The translations under genes and the position numbers were made by a program. From assembly GCA_903881065.1 (NCBI GenBank), contig CAIRRW010000432.1, positions 1 to 5,141 on the forward strand: DNA of 5,141 nt, read 5' to 3'. The notes beneath the pieces are model-generated. The model did not search any database, was not told the DNA's origin, and worked only from the letters and a program-made list of their open reading frames with translations. Within the stretch, counting starts at the first letter, position 1; the number at the start of each line of letters is the position of its first letter. The stretch comes from an uncultured Bacteroidota bacterium (GTDB lineage: Bacteria > Bacteroidota > Bacteroidia > 2-12-FULL-35-15). Shown here piece after piece: positions 1 to 5,141 of the stretch.

Positions 1-1
1 G

Positions 2-601
2 GGTTACCAGCCAACTTTGGCTACGGAAATGGGATTGATGCAGGAACGTATCACATCTACAAAACGTGGTTCTATCACTTCAGTTCAGGCGGTTTATGTG
101 CCTGCGGATGACTTGACTGACCCTGCTCCGGCAACAACTTTTGCCCACTTGGATGCTACAACAGTTTTGAACCGTAAAATTGCCGAGTTAGGTATTTATC
201 CTGCGGTGGATCCTTTGGATTCTACTTCACGTATCCTTACTCCTATCGTATTGGGCGATGCTCATTATAATACAGCACAACGTGTAAAGAGCACTTTGCA
301 ACGTTATAAAGAATTGCAGGACATTATCGCAATCCTTGGTATGGATGAGTTATCAGAAGAAGATAAACTTGTTGTATCACGTGCACGTCGTGTTCAGCGT
401 TTCTTGTCTCAGCCGTTCCACGTAGCGGAGCAGTTCACAGGTTTAAAAGGTGTATTTGTTCCTATCGAAGATACTATCAAAGGTTTCAATATGATTATGG
501 ATGGTGCAGTGGATGAATATCCTGAAGCAGCTTTCAACCTAGTTGGAACAATTGAAGATGCAATAGAAAAAGGTAAGAAAATAATAGCGGAAGCGAAATA
601 A
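2..601 (+). CDS. atpD: ATP synthase F1 subunit beta, C-terminal part (5' end cut off by window)
   Basis: This is the catalytic beta subunit of the F1 sector of the F-type ATP synthase, which makes ATP from ADP and phosphate on the cytoplasmic face of the inner membrane. The frame is open from base 2, and the first residues, GYQPTLATEMG, are a conserved internal beta-subunit motif. The gene therefore starts outside the window, and the TTG at 17 is not a start. About 199 residues remain. Visible landmarks are QERITSTKRGSITSVQA, the DDLTDPAPATTFAHLDA segment, the GIYPAVDPLDSTSR segment with the adenine-contacting tyrosine (Tyr331 in E. coli numbering), and the DELSEED loop at 344-364, which couples beta to rotation of gamma/epsilon. 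The C-terminal helical domain is intact to the TAA at 599-601. atpC follows after 7 bp, so the two are surely cotranscribed. Identity is essentially certain; only the missing N-terminal part, with the P-loop, cannot be judged. Confidence 0.98.
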   Translation, partial: GYQPTLATEMGLMQERITSTKRGSITSVQAVYVPADDLTDPAPATTFAHLDATTVLNRKIAELGIYPAVDPLDSTSRILTPIVLGDAHYNTAQRVKSTLQRYKELQDIIAILGMDELSEEDKLVVSRARRVQRFLSQPFHVAEQFTGLKGVFVPIEDTIKGFNMIMDGAVDEYPEAAFNLVGTIEDAIEKGKKIIAEAK

Positions 602-608
602 TATAAAA

Positions 609-851
609 ATGTATTTAGAAATAATAACAGCGGAAAATAAAATGTTCAGTGGCGATGTGGAAGCGGTTAAACTTCCTGGCTCTGATGGTTCGTTTGGTAT
701 TTTGGATAATCACGCGCCAATGATTGCATCATTGAAAAAAGGTACTGTTAAAGTTACTGATACTAAAAAAAATGTAGAGAACTTTGAAATCAACGGAGGA
801 GTTGTTGAAGTTTTAAATAATAAAGTGGTTGTACTTGCCGAAAAAGCGTAG
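609..851 (+). CDS. atpC: ATP synthase F1 subunit epsilon, short form (sandwich domain only)
   Basis: This encodes the epsilon subunit of the F1 central stalk, which links gamma to the c-ring. The 80-residue product begins MYLEIITAENKMFSGDVEAV and carries the family signature LPGSDGSFGILDNHAPMIASL, then the strands ending in INGGVVEVLNNKVVVLAEKA. That is the complete N-terminal beta-sandwich. The protein stops where E. coli epsilon (about 139 residues) would start its C-terminal helical hairpin, the part that inhibits ATP hydrolysis. The stop is clean and a terminator follows within 20 bp, so this is a naturally short gene and not a truncation. From memory, short epsilon subunits are usual in Bacteroidetes and green sulfur bacteria. 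The ATG lies 7 bp after the atpD stop without a Shine-Dalgarno sequence, as is typical of the phylum. Translation is probably coupled to atpD. Confidence 0.93.
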   Translation: MYLEIITAENKMFSGDVEAVKLPGSDGSFGILDNHAPMIASLKKGTVKVTDTKKNVENFEINGGVVEVLNNKVVVLAEKA

Positions 852-869
852 TAAATAATTAAGACAATT

Positions 870-907
870 AAAATCCCGTTTGGCAGCAATGTTAAACGGG
901 ATTTTTT
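870..907 (+). terminator. Rho-independent terminator of the atpDC operon
   Basis: The arms AAAATCCCGTTT (870-881) and AAACGGGATTTT (894-905) pair perfectly over 12 bp. G-U, G-U and C-G pairs can extend the stem inward, leaving the loop AGCAAT (885-890). The stem runs straight into a T-rich tract (902-907, then GTTTT). It starts 18 bp after the atpC stop, so atpC is the last gene of its transcript. The stem is symmetrical in sequence, but the flank on the minus strand has only a short T run, so I read it as acting mainly on the plus strand. Confidence 0.88.
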
Positions 908-917
908 GTTTTGAGGA

Positions 918-939
918 AAAAGTGATTAAAATCACTTTT
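918..939. promoter_or_regulatory. Perfect palindrome with a CRP/FNR-type core, candidate operator
   Basis: The arms AAAAGTGATT (918-927) and AATCACTTTT (930-939) are perfect inverted copies separated by AA. The centre reads GTGA-N6-TCAC, the core spacing of CRP/FNR-family binding sites. The outer bases differ from the E. coli CRP consensus (AGTGA/TCACT in place of TGTGA/TCACA). The dyad centre at 928.5 is roughly 60-65 bp upstream of the transcription start implied by the -7 box at 980-987, a usual place for an activator of this family. The alternative is a weak AT-rich hairpin acting as a second terminator, since a few T residues end the right arm. The symmetry is seen directly; the operator role is inferred. 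Confidence 0.42.
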
Positions 940-979
940 AATAATCAAAATAATAATTCTAATAACCATTACTAACTAT

Positions 980-987
980 TACCTTTG
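980..987 (+). promoter_or_regulatory. Bacteroidetes -7 box upstream of the TerB-like gene
   Basis: TACCTTTG matches the primary sigma factor -7 consensus of Bacteroidetes, TAnnTTTG, at all fixed positions. It implies a start near 992-994 and a leader of about 26-28 bases before the ATG at 1020. No TTG (-33 element) is found 17-23 bp upstream. That absence would fit a promoter helped by an activator bound at the palindrome 918-939. Confidence 0.5.
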
Positions 988-1019
988 GAGTATAATTTTC
1001 ACCCTAAATACGTATTCCT

Positions 1020-1421
1020 ATGACGCCATTTGAAAACCTTCACTATGCAATAGGTGAAATAGCCTATGCTGTTGCTAAAATTGACGGAAAAGTACAGAAC
1101 GAAGAACGCCAGAAATTTCACAATATAGTGGCAGCAGAACTACGTATCAAAGATTATGATTTTGAGGTTTCTGACATTATCTTTCAGATAATTGATAAAG
1201 ACAAAATGGATGCAGAAACAACGTATAATTGGGCAATTAATGAAATTAAATTAAATAGTCAATATTTAAGTCCTGAATTGAAAGCTACTTCACTGCGAAT
1301 ATTAGAAAAAATAGCCAAGGCATTTCCTCCAATTACTCCTGAAGAAAAATGTATTATTGCACGCTTTAAAATGGATATAGAAAAGATTAACGGGGATCCT
1401 GTTTTTTATACCCATCATTAA
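1020..1421 (+). CDS. TerB-like (tellurite resistance protein B family) small helical protein
   Basis: This gene encodes 133 residues with no signal peptide or membrane segment, so it is probably cytoplasmic. The N-terminal part, with AIGEIAYAVAKIDGKVQNEE at residues 10-29 followed by a basic helix, has the pattern of TerB/DjlA-type all-helical domains: a small-residue helix, an A-x-D-G-x-[VI] turn (Asp22-Gly23) and acidic residues (Glu28-Glu29) starting the next helix. A similar helix-turn-acidic pattern recurs at residues 97-115 (IAKAFPPITPEEKCIIARF), as expected for the two halves of a TerB fold. In TerB such acidic turns bind metal ions; whether this protein does is unknown. No other ter genes lie nearby, so tellurite resistance is not implied. 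The ATG follows a -7 box at 980-987 and has no Shine-Dalgarno sequence. Family assignment rests on pattern recognition only; function is unknown. Confidence 0.72.
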   Translation: MTPFENLHYAIGEIAYAVAKIDGKVQNEERQKFHNIVAAELRIKDYDFEVSDIIFQIIDKDKMDAETTYNWAINEIKLNSQYLSPELKATSLRILEKIAKAFPPITPEEKCIIARFKMDIEKINGDPVFYTHH

Positions 1422-1424
1422 AAA

Positions 1425-1784
1425 CTATTTTATTTCGTCTTTGGAAAGATAATCAAACAAATTAATATTAAACCAATGATGAAGATATATTAGAAATAGA
1501 ATTCCAAATACCAAGGCAAAGGAGACAATCAATCCAACTGTTTTACCTAATGAATTACTACCTGAAAGTAATATTTTTGCCACAATCACTTCTACTTTAG
1601 AATGCATATACCTATATGCCGGAACCAGAACGAATACAAGAGCAACCATTGCAAATGCTGTAACTTTGTAGGGACTTAATCCTGTTTCGTAATGAATAAT
1701 TTTATTGGTAATATAACCTGTGAGTAACTGAATAATCAGTACGCTAATCATTAATACCATCAAGTTAAATATCTTTTTATACAT
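1425..1784 (-). CDS. Hypothetical three-helix inner-membrane protein
   Basis: I do not recognise the family of this 119-residue protein. Hydrophobic stretches lie at about residues 5-27 (after a short MYKK start), 41-58 and 81-101, each long enough to span the membrane. Between helices 2 and 3 is a polar linker with a weakly amphipathic VEVIVAKILL segment. The C-terminus is short and charged (DYLSKDEIK). The basic N-terminus suggests it stays inside and the C-terminus outside, though this is only the positive-inside rule applied by eye. The frame runs convergent to the TerB-like gene with 3 bp between the stops and no terminator there. A -7 box at 1818-1825 on its own strand supports it being a real gene. 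No catalytic or binding motif is visible. Confidence 0.65.
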   Translation of the reverse strand: MYKKIFNLMVLMISVLIIQLLTGYITNKIIHYETGLSPYKVTAFAMVALVFVLVPAYRYMHSKVEVIVAKILLSGSNSLGKTVGLIVSFALVFGILFLIYLHHWFNINLFDYLSKDEIK

Positions 1785-1796
1785 AATTATTATTGA

Positions 1797-1813
1797 TTAC
1801 GAACCGTTACGAA
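1797..1813. repeat. Tandem heptamer TTACGAA-ccg-TTACGAA
   Basis: Two identical heptamers TTACGAA (1797-1803 and 1807-1813) are spaced exactly 10 bp, one helical turn. They lie between the -7 box (1818-1825, minus) and the start codon of the membrane protein, overlapping its predicted transcription start. That is a position where a bound regulator would repress. A direct repeat with one-turn spacing can be a response-regulator or similar site. It may also be chance. Confidence 0.3.
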
Positions 1814-1817
1814 TTTA

Positions 1818-1825
1818 CAAATCTA
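1818..1825 (-). promoter_or_regulatory. Bacteroidetes -7 box for the membrane protein gene
   Basis: On the minus strand this reads TAGATTTG, a full match to TAnnTTTG. It places the transcript start near 1811 and gives a leader of roughly 27 bases before the ATG (1784-1782). No -33 TTG is found at a proper spacing upstream on that strand, so strength is uncertain. Confidence 0.45.
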
Positions 1826-1829
1826 TATA

Positions 1830-1878
1830 ATCAACAAGGTTAGCATTATATGTTTTCCATCAACACAGTAAAGTTGAT
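1830..1878. promoter_or_regulatory. Three ATCAAC half-sites in the divergent spacer, possible operator
   Basis: ATCAAC occurs at 1830-1835 and 1859-1864, and its complement GTTGAT at 1873-1878. The last two form an inverted repeat with an 8-bp spacer. The spacer serves two divergent genes (1425-1784 minus and 1951-4878 plus), so a shared regulator could bind here. A six-base word in AT-rich DNA is weak evidence. Confidence 0.2.
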
Positions 1879-1918
1879 AAGAAAATGGAGTAATAGAAAC
1901 TAAAGGTTCTATTAAAAG

Positions 1919-1926
1919 TATTTTTA
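1919..1926 (+). promoter_or_regulatory. Weak candidate -7 box for the GH3/serine hydrolase gene
   Basis: TATTTTTA matches TAnnTTTG at all fixed positions except the final G and would give a leader of about 18 bases. A second near match, TATGTTTT, lies at 1849-1856. Neither has a well-spaced TTG, so the promoter of the large gene is not settled from sequence. No Shine-Dalgarno sequence precedes its ATG. Confidence 0.18.
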
Positions 1927-1950
1927 TGCGAATTAATTATTCCATCATTA

Positions 1951-4878
1951 ATGAATAAAAATATTACTGCTGCACTACTTGTTATTACAATTGTCTTCGC
2001 AGGATTTATAAATAAATCTTTTTCACAGGATCCGCCCTTTTATAATGTTAAATCAAGTTGGGCTGATTCGGTGTTCAAAACATTATCTCCAGAAGAGCGC
2101 ATTGCACAACTGTTTATGGTAGCTGCTTATTCTAACAAAGATAAAACGCATCTCACTGAAATTAAGAAACTGGTTAAACAATATAAAATCGGGGGCTTGA
2201 TATTTTTTCAGGGAGGACCTACTAGACAAGCGTTACTTACCAATCAATATCAATCTCTTTCTAAGGTTCCCTTGTTTATAGCTATGGATGCCGAATGGGG
2301 CTTATCAATGCGACTGGATAGCACCACTAGATTTCCAAGGCAAATGACATTGGGTGCAATTCAAAATGACTCATTGATTTATACAATGGGAGTCGAAATT
2401 GCCCGCCAATGCAAGCGTTTGGGAATGCAGATAAATTTTGCACCCGACGTTGATATTAATAATAATCCGATGAATCCCGTGATTGGAACACGTTCTTTCG
2501 GTGAAAATAAATACAATGTAACCGCTAAAGCATTGATGTACATGAAAGGAATGCAAGATAATGGAGTGCTTGCAAATGCAAAACATTTTCCGGGACATGG
2601 CGATACAGACAGCGATTCGCATAAAACATTACCTACAATTAAATCATCAAGAGCAAGATTGGATACGCTTGAATTATATCCTTTCAAGGAATTAATTGCA
2701 AAAGGGTTGGGCAGTATGATGGTTGCGCATTTATCTATTCCTTCATTAGATACGACGGCTAATCAGCCTTCTACACTTACCAAAAGAATTGTAACAGGAT
2801 TATTGAAAGATACGCTCGGCTTCAAAGGGCTTGTGTTTACCGATGCTTTGAACATGAAAGGTGTTAGTAAATTTTACAAACCGGGAGAAGTAGACTTGAA
2901 AGCTTTGATGGCAGGCAATGATGTATTGCTTTTTCCTGAGGATGTGCCTACAGCAATAAAAAAAATTAAAAGTGCAATTGACAGCGGACTTGTTTTGCAG
3001 GAAGAAATTGATAAACGATGTCTGAAGATATTGAAAGCAAAAGAATGGGCAGGGCTAAATCACTATTCAAAGATTAAAGTAAAAAACCTTTACAAAGAAT
3101 TGAACACTGTAAATGCGGATGTTATCAATCGTAAATTAACTGAATCTTCGTTGACTTTATTGCAAAATAAAAACAATATAATTCCTCTTAAAAACCTTGA
3201 TTCATTAAGGATAGCATCGCTTTCTTTAGGATATAAAGACATCAATATATTTCAGCAGACACTTTCGAACTATGCCAATGTAAAGCATTTTGGAATGGAT
3301 AAGGATGCGAAGAAAGAAACTTTTGATACGTTGCTTTCTCAATTGAAAAACTATAATTTAGTTATCATACATATTGACAATACTAACAATAAACCTGATA
3401 AAGATTTTGGATTATCATCGCAGGTAATTAATATGATGAAGGCAATTATGCGACAGTCGAAAGTAATTGTGAATGTGGCTGCAAACCCATATATACTTGC
3501 AAGGATGGATAGCATTCAATTTGCAGATGGTGTAGTGATGAGTTATGAGGACAATGATTTAAGTGAAAGTTATTCGGCACAATTAATTTTTGGCGGTGTG
3601 GCTGCTTCAGGTAAGTTGCCTGTTACTGCAAGCCCTTATTTTAAAGTAGGTACAGGAATTAAAACAAAAGCAGTTCGCTTTAAATATACGATACCTGAAG
3701 AGATTGGTATTGATTCTAAAACATTATCGAAGATTGATACCATTGCATTGAAAGGCATCAGGGATAAGGTTTATCCGGGTTGTCAAATTTTTGTTGCGAA
3801 GGATGGCAAGGTAATTTATCAGAAATCATTTGGCTATCACACGTATGATAAAAAGATAAAAGTAAAGAATGATGATATTTATGATTTGGCGTCAGTTACT
3901 AAAATTGCGGCTTCCACGCCTTGTATCATGAAACTAACGGATGAGAAAAAAGTGAATGTGGATGAGAAACTGGTAACTTATTTGCCAATACTTAAAAGTA
4001 CGAACAAAGAAAATATTGTTATCCGAGAAATGATGGCTCATCAGGCTGGATTGAAGGAATGGATTCCTTTCTGGACTAAAACAATAGATAAGGGAGTTTA
4101 TAAATCAGACGTGTACAGTACGGTTCAGAATGATGTTTATACTAAACGTGTAGCTGCAAATTTATACATAAATAAAAACTATGAAGAGGCAATGTATAAA
4201 GAGATTATAGAGTCTCCGGTGAAAGATAAAGGGAAGTTTTTATACAGTGATTTGGGGTATTACTTTCTGAAGAAAATCATTGAAGAAAAAACTTCGATGA
4301 CGGAAGATGAATATACCTACAAAACATTTTATGCGCCGCTTGGGCTTAAAACAATGGGTTACAAACCACGCGACCGATTTGACATCGACAGGATTGTACC
4401 GACAGAGAATGATAAAAGATTCAGGAAACAATTAATTCAAGGAGATGTGCATGACCAGGGAGCAGCTATGCTTGGCGGTGTTGGAGGGCATGCAGGATTA
4501 TTTTCGGATGCTAATGACCTTGCCGTATTGATGCAGATGTATATGAATAATGGAACGTATGGAGGCAAGCGATATATTGATTCTATTACTGTAAGCAGGT
4601 TTACCAGATGTCAGTATTGTTTTGAAAACAGAAGAGGAATTGGTTTTGACAAACCGGAAATGAGTGCAGGAAAAGAAAGTCCTGTTTCACTTTCGTGTAA
4701 TCCTGAAAGTTTTGGACACTCCGGATTTACAGGAACTTTAACATGGGCTGACCCTGTAAATGGAACTGTGTATGTATTTCTGTCGAATAGGGTGAATCCG
4801 GATGCGGAGGATAATAAACTTGCTAAATCGGGAATACGAACGAAGATACAGCAGGTGATTTATGATGCTGTGAAGTAA
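1951..4878 (+). CDS. Exported fusion: NagZ-type GH3 beta-N-acetylglucosaminidase + class C beta-lactamase/AmiE-like serine hydrolase
   Basis: This 975-residue protein probably degrades cell-wall fragments in the periplasm. Residues 1-25 form a Sec signal peptide (hydrophobic core 6-20, likely cut after SFS before Gln26; no lipobox Cys). Residues about 40-365 are a GH3 barrel. KHFPGHGDTDSDSH (211-224) is the NagZ motif, with the Asp222/His224 acid-base dyad; GTRSFG (179-184) is typical of substrate binding; Asp298 in VFTDALNMKG is the expected nucleophile. Residues about 396-565 form the GH3 C-terminal alpha/beta domain, from ESSLTLLQN to GKLPVTAS. Residues about 585-972 are a class C beta-lactamase-like hydrolase with SVTK (Ser648, Lys651), YSD (Tyr765) and HSG (923-925), plus GGVGGHAGLFS. 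All catalytic residues are present, so both halves look active. By analogy with B. subtilis NagZ and AmiE, the first half would release GlcNAc and the second would cleave the peptide from MurNAc. An esterase or D,D-peptidase role for the second half remains possible. The gene stands alone on its strand after a 166-bp spacer; the ATG is the only start that includes the signal peptide. Confidence 0.95.
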   Translation: MNKNITAALLVITIVFAGFINKSFSQDPPFYNVKSSWADSVFKTLSPEERIAQLFMVAAYSNKDKTHLTEIKKLVKQYKIGGLIFFQGGPTRQALLTNQYQSLSKVPLFIAMDAEWGLSMRLDSTTRFPRQMTLGAIQNDSLIYTMGVEIARQCKRLGMQINFAPDVDINNNPMNPVIGTRSFGENKYNVTAKALMYMKGMQDNGVLANAKHFPGHGDTDSDSHKTLPTIKSSRARLDTLELYPFKELIAKGLGSMMVAHLSIPSLDTTANQPSTLTKRIVTGLLKDTLGFKGLVFTDALNMKGVSKFYKPGEVDLKALMAGNDVLLFPEDVPTAIKKIKSAIDSGLVLQEEIDKRCLKILKAKEWAGLNHYSKIKVKNLYKELNTVNADVINRKLTESSLTLLQNKNNIIPLKNLDSLRIASLSLGYKDINIFQQTLSNYANVKHFGMDKDAKKETFDTLLSQLKNYNLVIIHIDNTNNKPDKDFGLSSQVINMMKAIMRQSKVIVNVAANPYILARMDSIQFADGVVMSYEDNDLSESYSAQLIFGGVAASGKLPVTASPYFKVGTGIKTKAVRFKYTIPEEIGIDSKTLSKIDTIALKGIRDKVYPGCQIFVAKDGKVIYQKSFGYHTYDKKIKVKNDDIYDLASVTKIAASTPCIMKLTDEKKVNVDEKLVTYLPILKSTNKENIVIREMMAHQAGLKEWIPFWTKTIDKGVYKSDVYSTVQNDVYTKRVAANLYINKNYEEAMYKEIIESPVKDKGKFLYSDLGYYFLKKIIEEKTSMTEDEYTYKTFYAPLGLKTMGYKPRDRFDIDRIVPTENDKRFRKQLIQGDVHDQGAAMLGGVGGHAGLFSDANDLAVLMQMYMNNGTYGGKRYIDSITVSRFTRCQYCFENRRGIGFDKPEMSAGKESPVSLSCNPESFGHSGFTGTLTWADPVNGTVYVFLSNRVNPDAEDNKLAKSGIRTKIQQVIYDAVK

Positions 4879-4897
4879 GGCTTCTGCGTTTTTGAAT

Positions 4898-4913
4898 TTG
4901 GAAACCTTTCCAA
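4898..4913. repeat. Short perfect inverted repeat after the fusion gene
   Basis: TTGGAAA (4898-4904) and TTTCCAA (4907-4913) are inverted copies separated by CC. It lies 20 bp after the stop of the large gene. No T tract follows on the plus strand, so it is not a standard terminator; it could be a weak RNA hairpin at the 3' end or a protein site. Confidence 0.3.
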
Positions 4914-5011
4914 TGTATGAGTTGCTGAATGATGAAATGTTTTTAATCATCGCTCTTATTGTTAATAATTGCCCTACCTGTTTCTTTGGGATTAACTCAA
5001 TTCTTCAAAAT

Positions 5012-5140
5012 TCACGTAATTGCTGGAAACTCGTTCTTTGTTTTCAGAAATAATTGCGCTTTTCGAAAATCGCTCAAAATGAAGGATTTCTTTAGAAAAC
5101 GAGAAAAGAGGTTTTTAGGATAGGAAGCGGACTGGCGGGC
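5012..5140 (-). CDS. Open frame entering from the right edge, possible 3' end of a gene (doubtful)
   Basis: Read leftwards from base 5140, one minus-strand frame stays open for 42 codons and ends in TGA at 5014-5012. Its product is rich in Ser, Phe, Lys and Leu (ARQSASYPKNLFSRF at the start, KNEFPAIT at the end). The two other minus frames stop within about 16 codons of the edge. I recognise no domain. An open run of 42 codons is only mildly unusual, and the low complexity suggests non-coding or repeat DNA as much as a gene end. Sequence beyond the window decides it. Confidence 0.15.
   Translation of the reverse strand, partial: ARQSASYPKNLFSRFLKKSFILSDFRKAQLFLKTKNEFPAIT
5056..5073. repeat. 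Imperfect palindrome around TTTTCGAAAA
   Basis: GCGCTTTTC (5056-5064) and GAAAATCGC (5065-5073) are inverted copies with a single mismatch and no spacer. The feature sits in the gene-poor tail 4879-5141. That tail otherwise holds only a weak stem at 5023-5030/5040-5047 (CTGGAAAC with GTTTTCAG, 9-base loop) and a GC-rich last 18 bases. No promoter box, RNA gene or plus-strand coding frame is visible there. Confidence 0.25.
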
Positions 5141-5141
5141 A

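Noticed and set aside
17..601. TTG at 17 as the start of a 194-residue protein
   Set aside because: The frame is open to the window edge and the preceding codons (GYQPT) match the conserved beta-subunit motif, so this is an internal part of atpD.
1020..1421. Tellurite resistance function
   Set aside because: Only the TerB-like fold pattern is seen; no terZ, terC, terD or other ter genes are in the window.
1926..1958. Ten-codon upstream reading frame overlapping the start of the fusion gene
   Set aside because: An ATG at 1926 reads out of frame to TAA at 1956-1958. It overlaps the true start by a few bases, but such short frames are expected by chance in AT-rich DNA and the transcript start is not known to include it.
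2371..2687. Two minus-strand open frames inside the GH3 domain
   Set aside because: They lie opposite the strongly conserved NagZ motif region and have cysteine-rich, patternless translations, so they are antisense shadows of the real gene.
4240..4431. Minus-strand frame of 63 codons inside the serine hydrolase domain
   Set aside because: It is antisense to conserved domain sequence, with no recognisable motif.
4738..4950. Minus-strand frame overlapping the 3' end of the fusion gene
   Set aside because: Most of it is antisense to the conserved GTLTWADP...FLSNRVNP region and it has no promoter box or protein-like pattern.
4879..5011. Intrinsic terminator for the fusion gene
   Set aside because: The inverted repeat at 4898-4913 lacks a T tract, and GATGA/TCATC at 4931-4951 is too short a stem to call.
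5079..5123. Small plus-strand frame starting MKDFFRKR
   Set aside because: It ends after 14 codons, with no promoter box and no family resemblance.

Overview
The window reads as chromosomal DNA of a Bacteroidetes (Bacteroidota) bacterium. The evidence is low GC with AT-rich spacers, no Shine-Dalgarno sequences before the starts, matches to the Bacteroidetes -7 promoter box TAnnTTTG, a very short ATP synthase epsilon subunit, and a long exported GH3/serine hydrolase fusion of a type familiar from this phylum. Genus cannot be read from the sequence.

Layout. Positions 2-601 hold the 3' part of atpD (F1 beta), followed 7 bp later by a complete atpC (609-851) that encodes only the N-terminal sandwich domain of epsilon. 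A strong intrinsic terminator (870-907) ends this operon. The 168-bp spacer after atpC also carries a near-continuous palindrome with a CRP/FNR-type GTGA-N6-TCAC core (918-939) and a -7 box (980-987). These precede a small TerB-like protein (1020-1421). A three-helix membrane protein of unknown function (1425-1784, minus) converges on it with a 3-bp gap. A 166-bp divergent spacer (1785-1950) has a -7 box for the minus gene and several short repeats. Then comes the dominant gene, 1951-4878: a 975-residue exported protein joining a NagZ-type GH3 beta-N-acetylglucosaminidase, a GH3 C-terminal domain and a class C beta-lactamase/AmiE-like serine hydrolase. The last 263 bp have no convincing gene. 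They hold a few inverted repeats and, on the minus strand, an open frame entering from the right edge.

How the genes fit together. atpD and atpC are housekeeping energy genes. The large fusion most likely works in cell-wall (muropeptide) turnover in the periplasm: the GH3 part removes GlcNAc and the serine hydrolase part probably acts on the peptide side. NagZ and AmiE do this as separate enzymes in Bacillus subtilis. The TerB-like and membrane proteins show no clear link to either. The most interesting items are the fusion's probable two-step chemistry, the minimal epsilon subunit, and the CRP/FNR-like palindrome about 60 bp upstream of the predicted start of the TerB-like transcript. I see no mobile element, CRISPR array, RNA gene or clear defence system.
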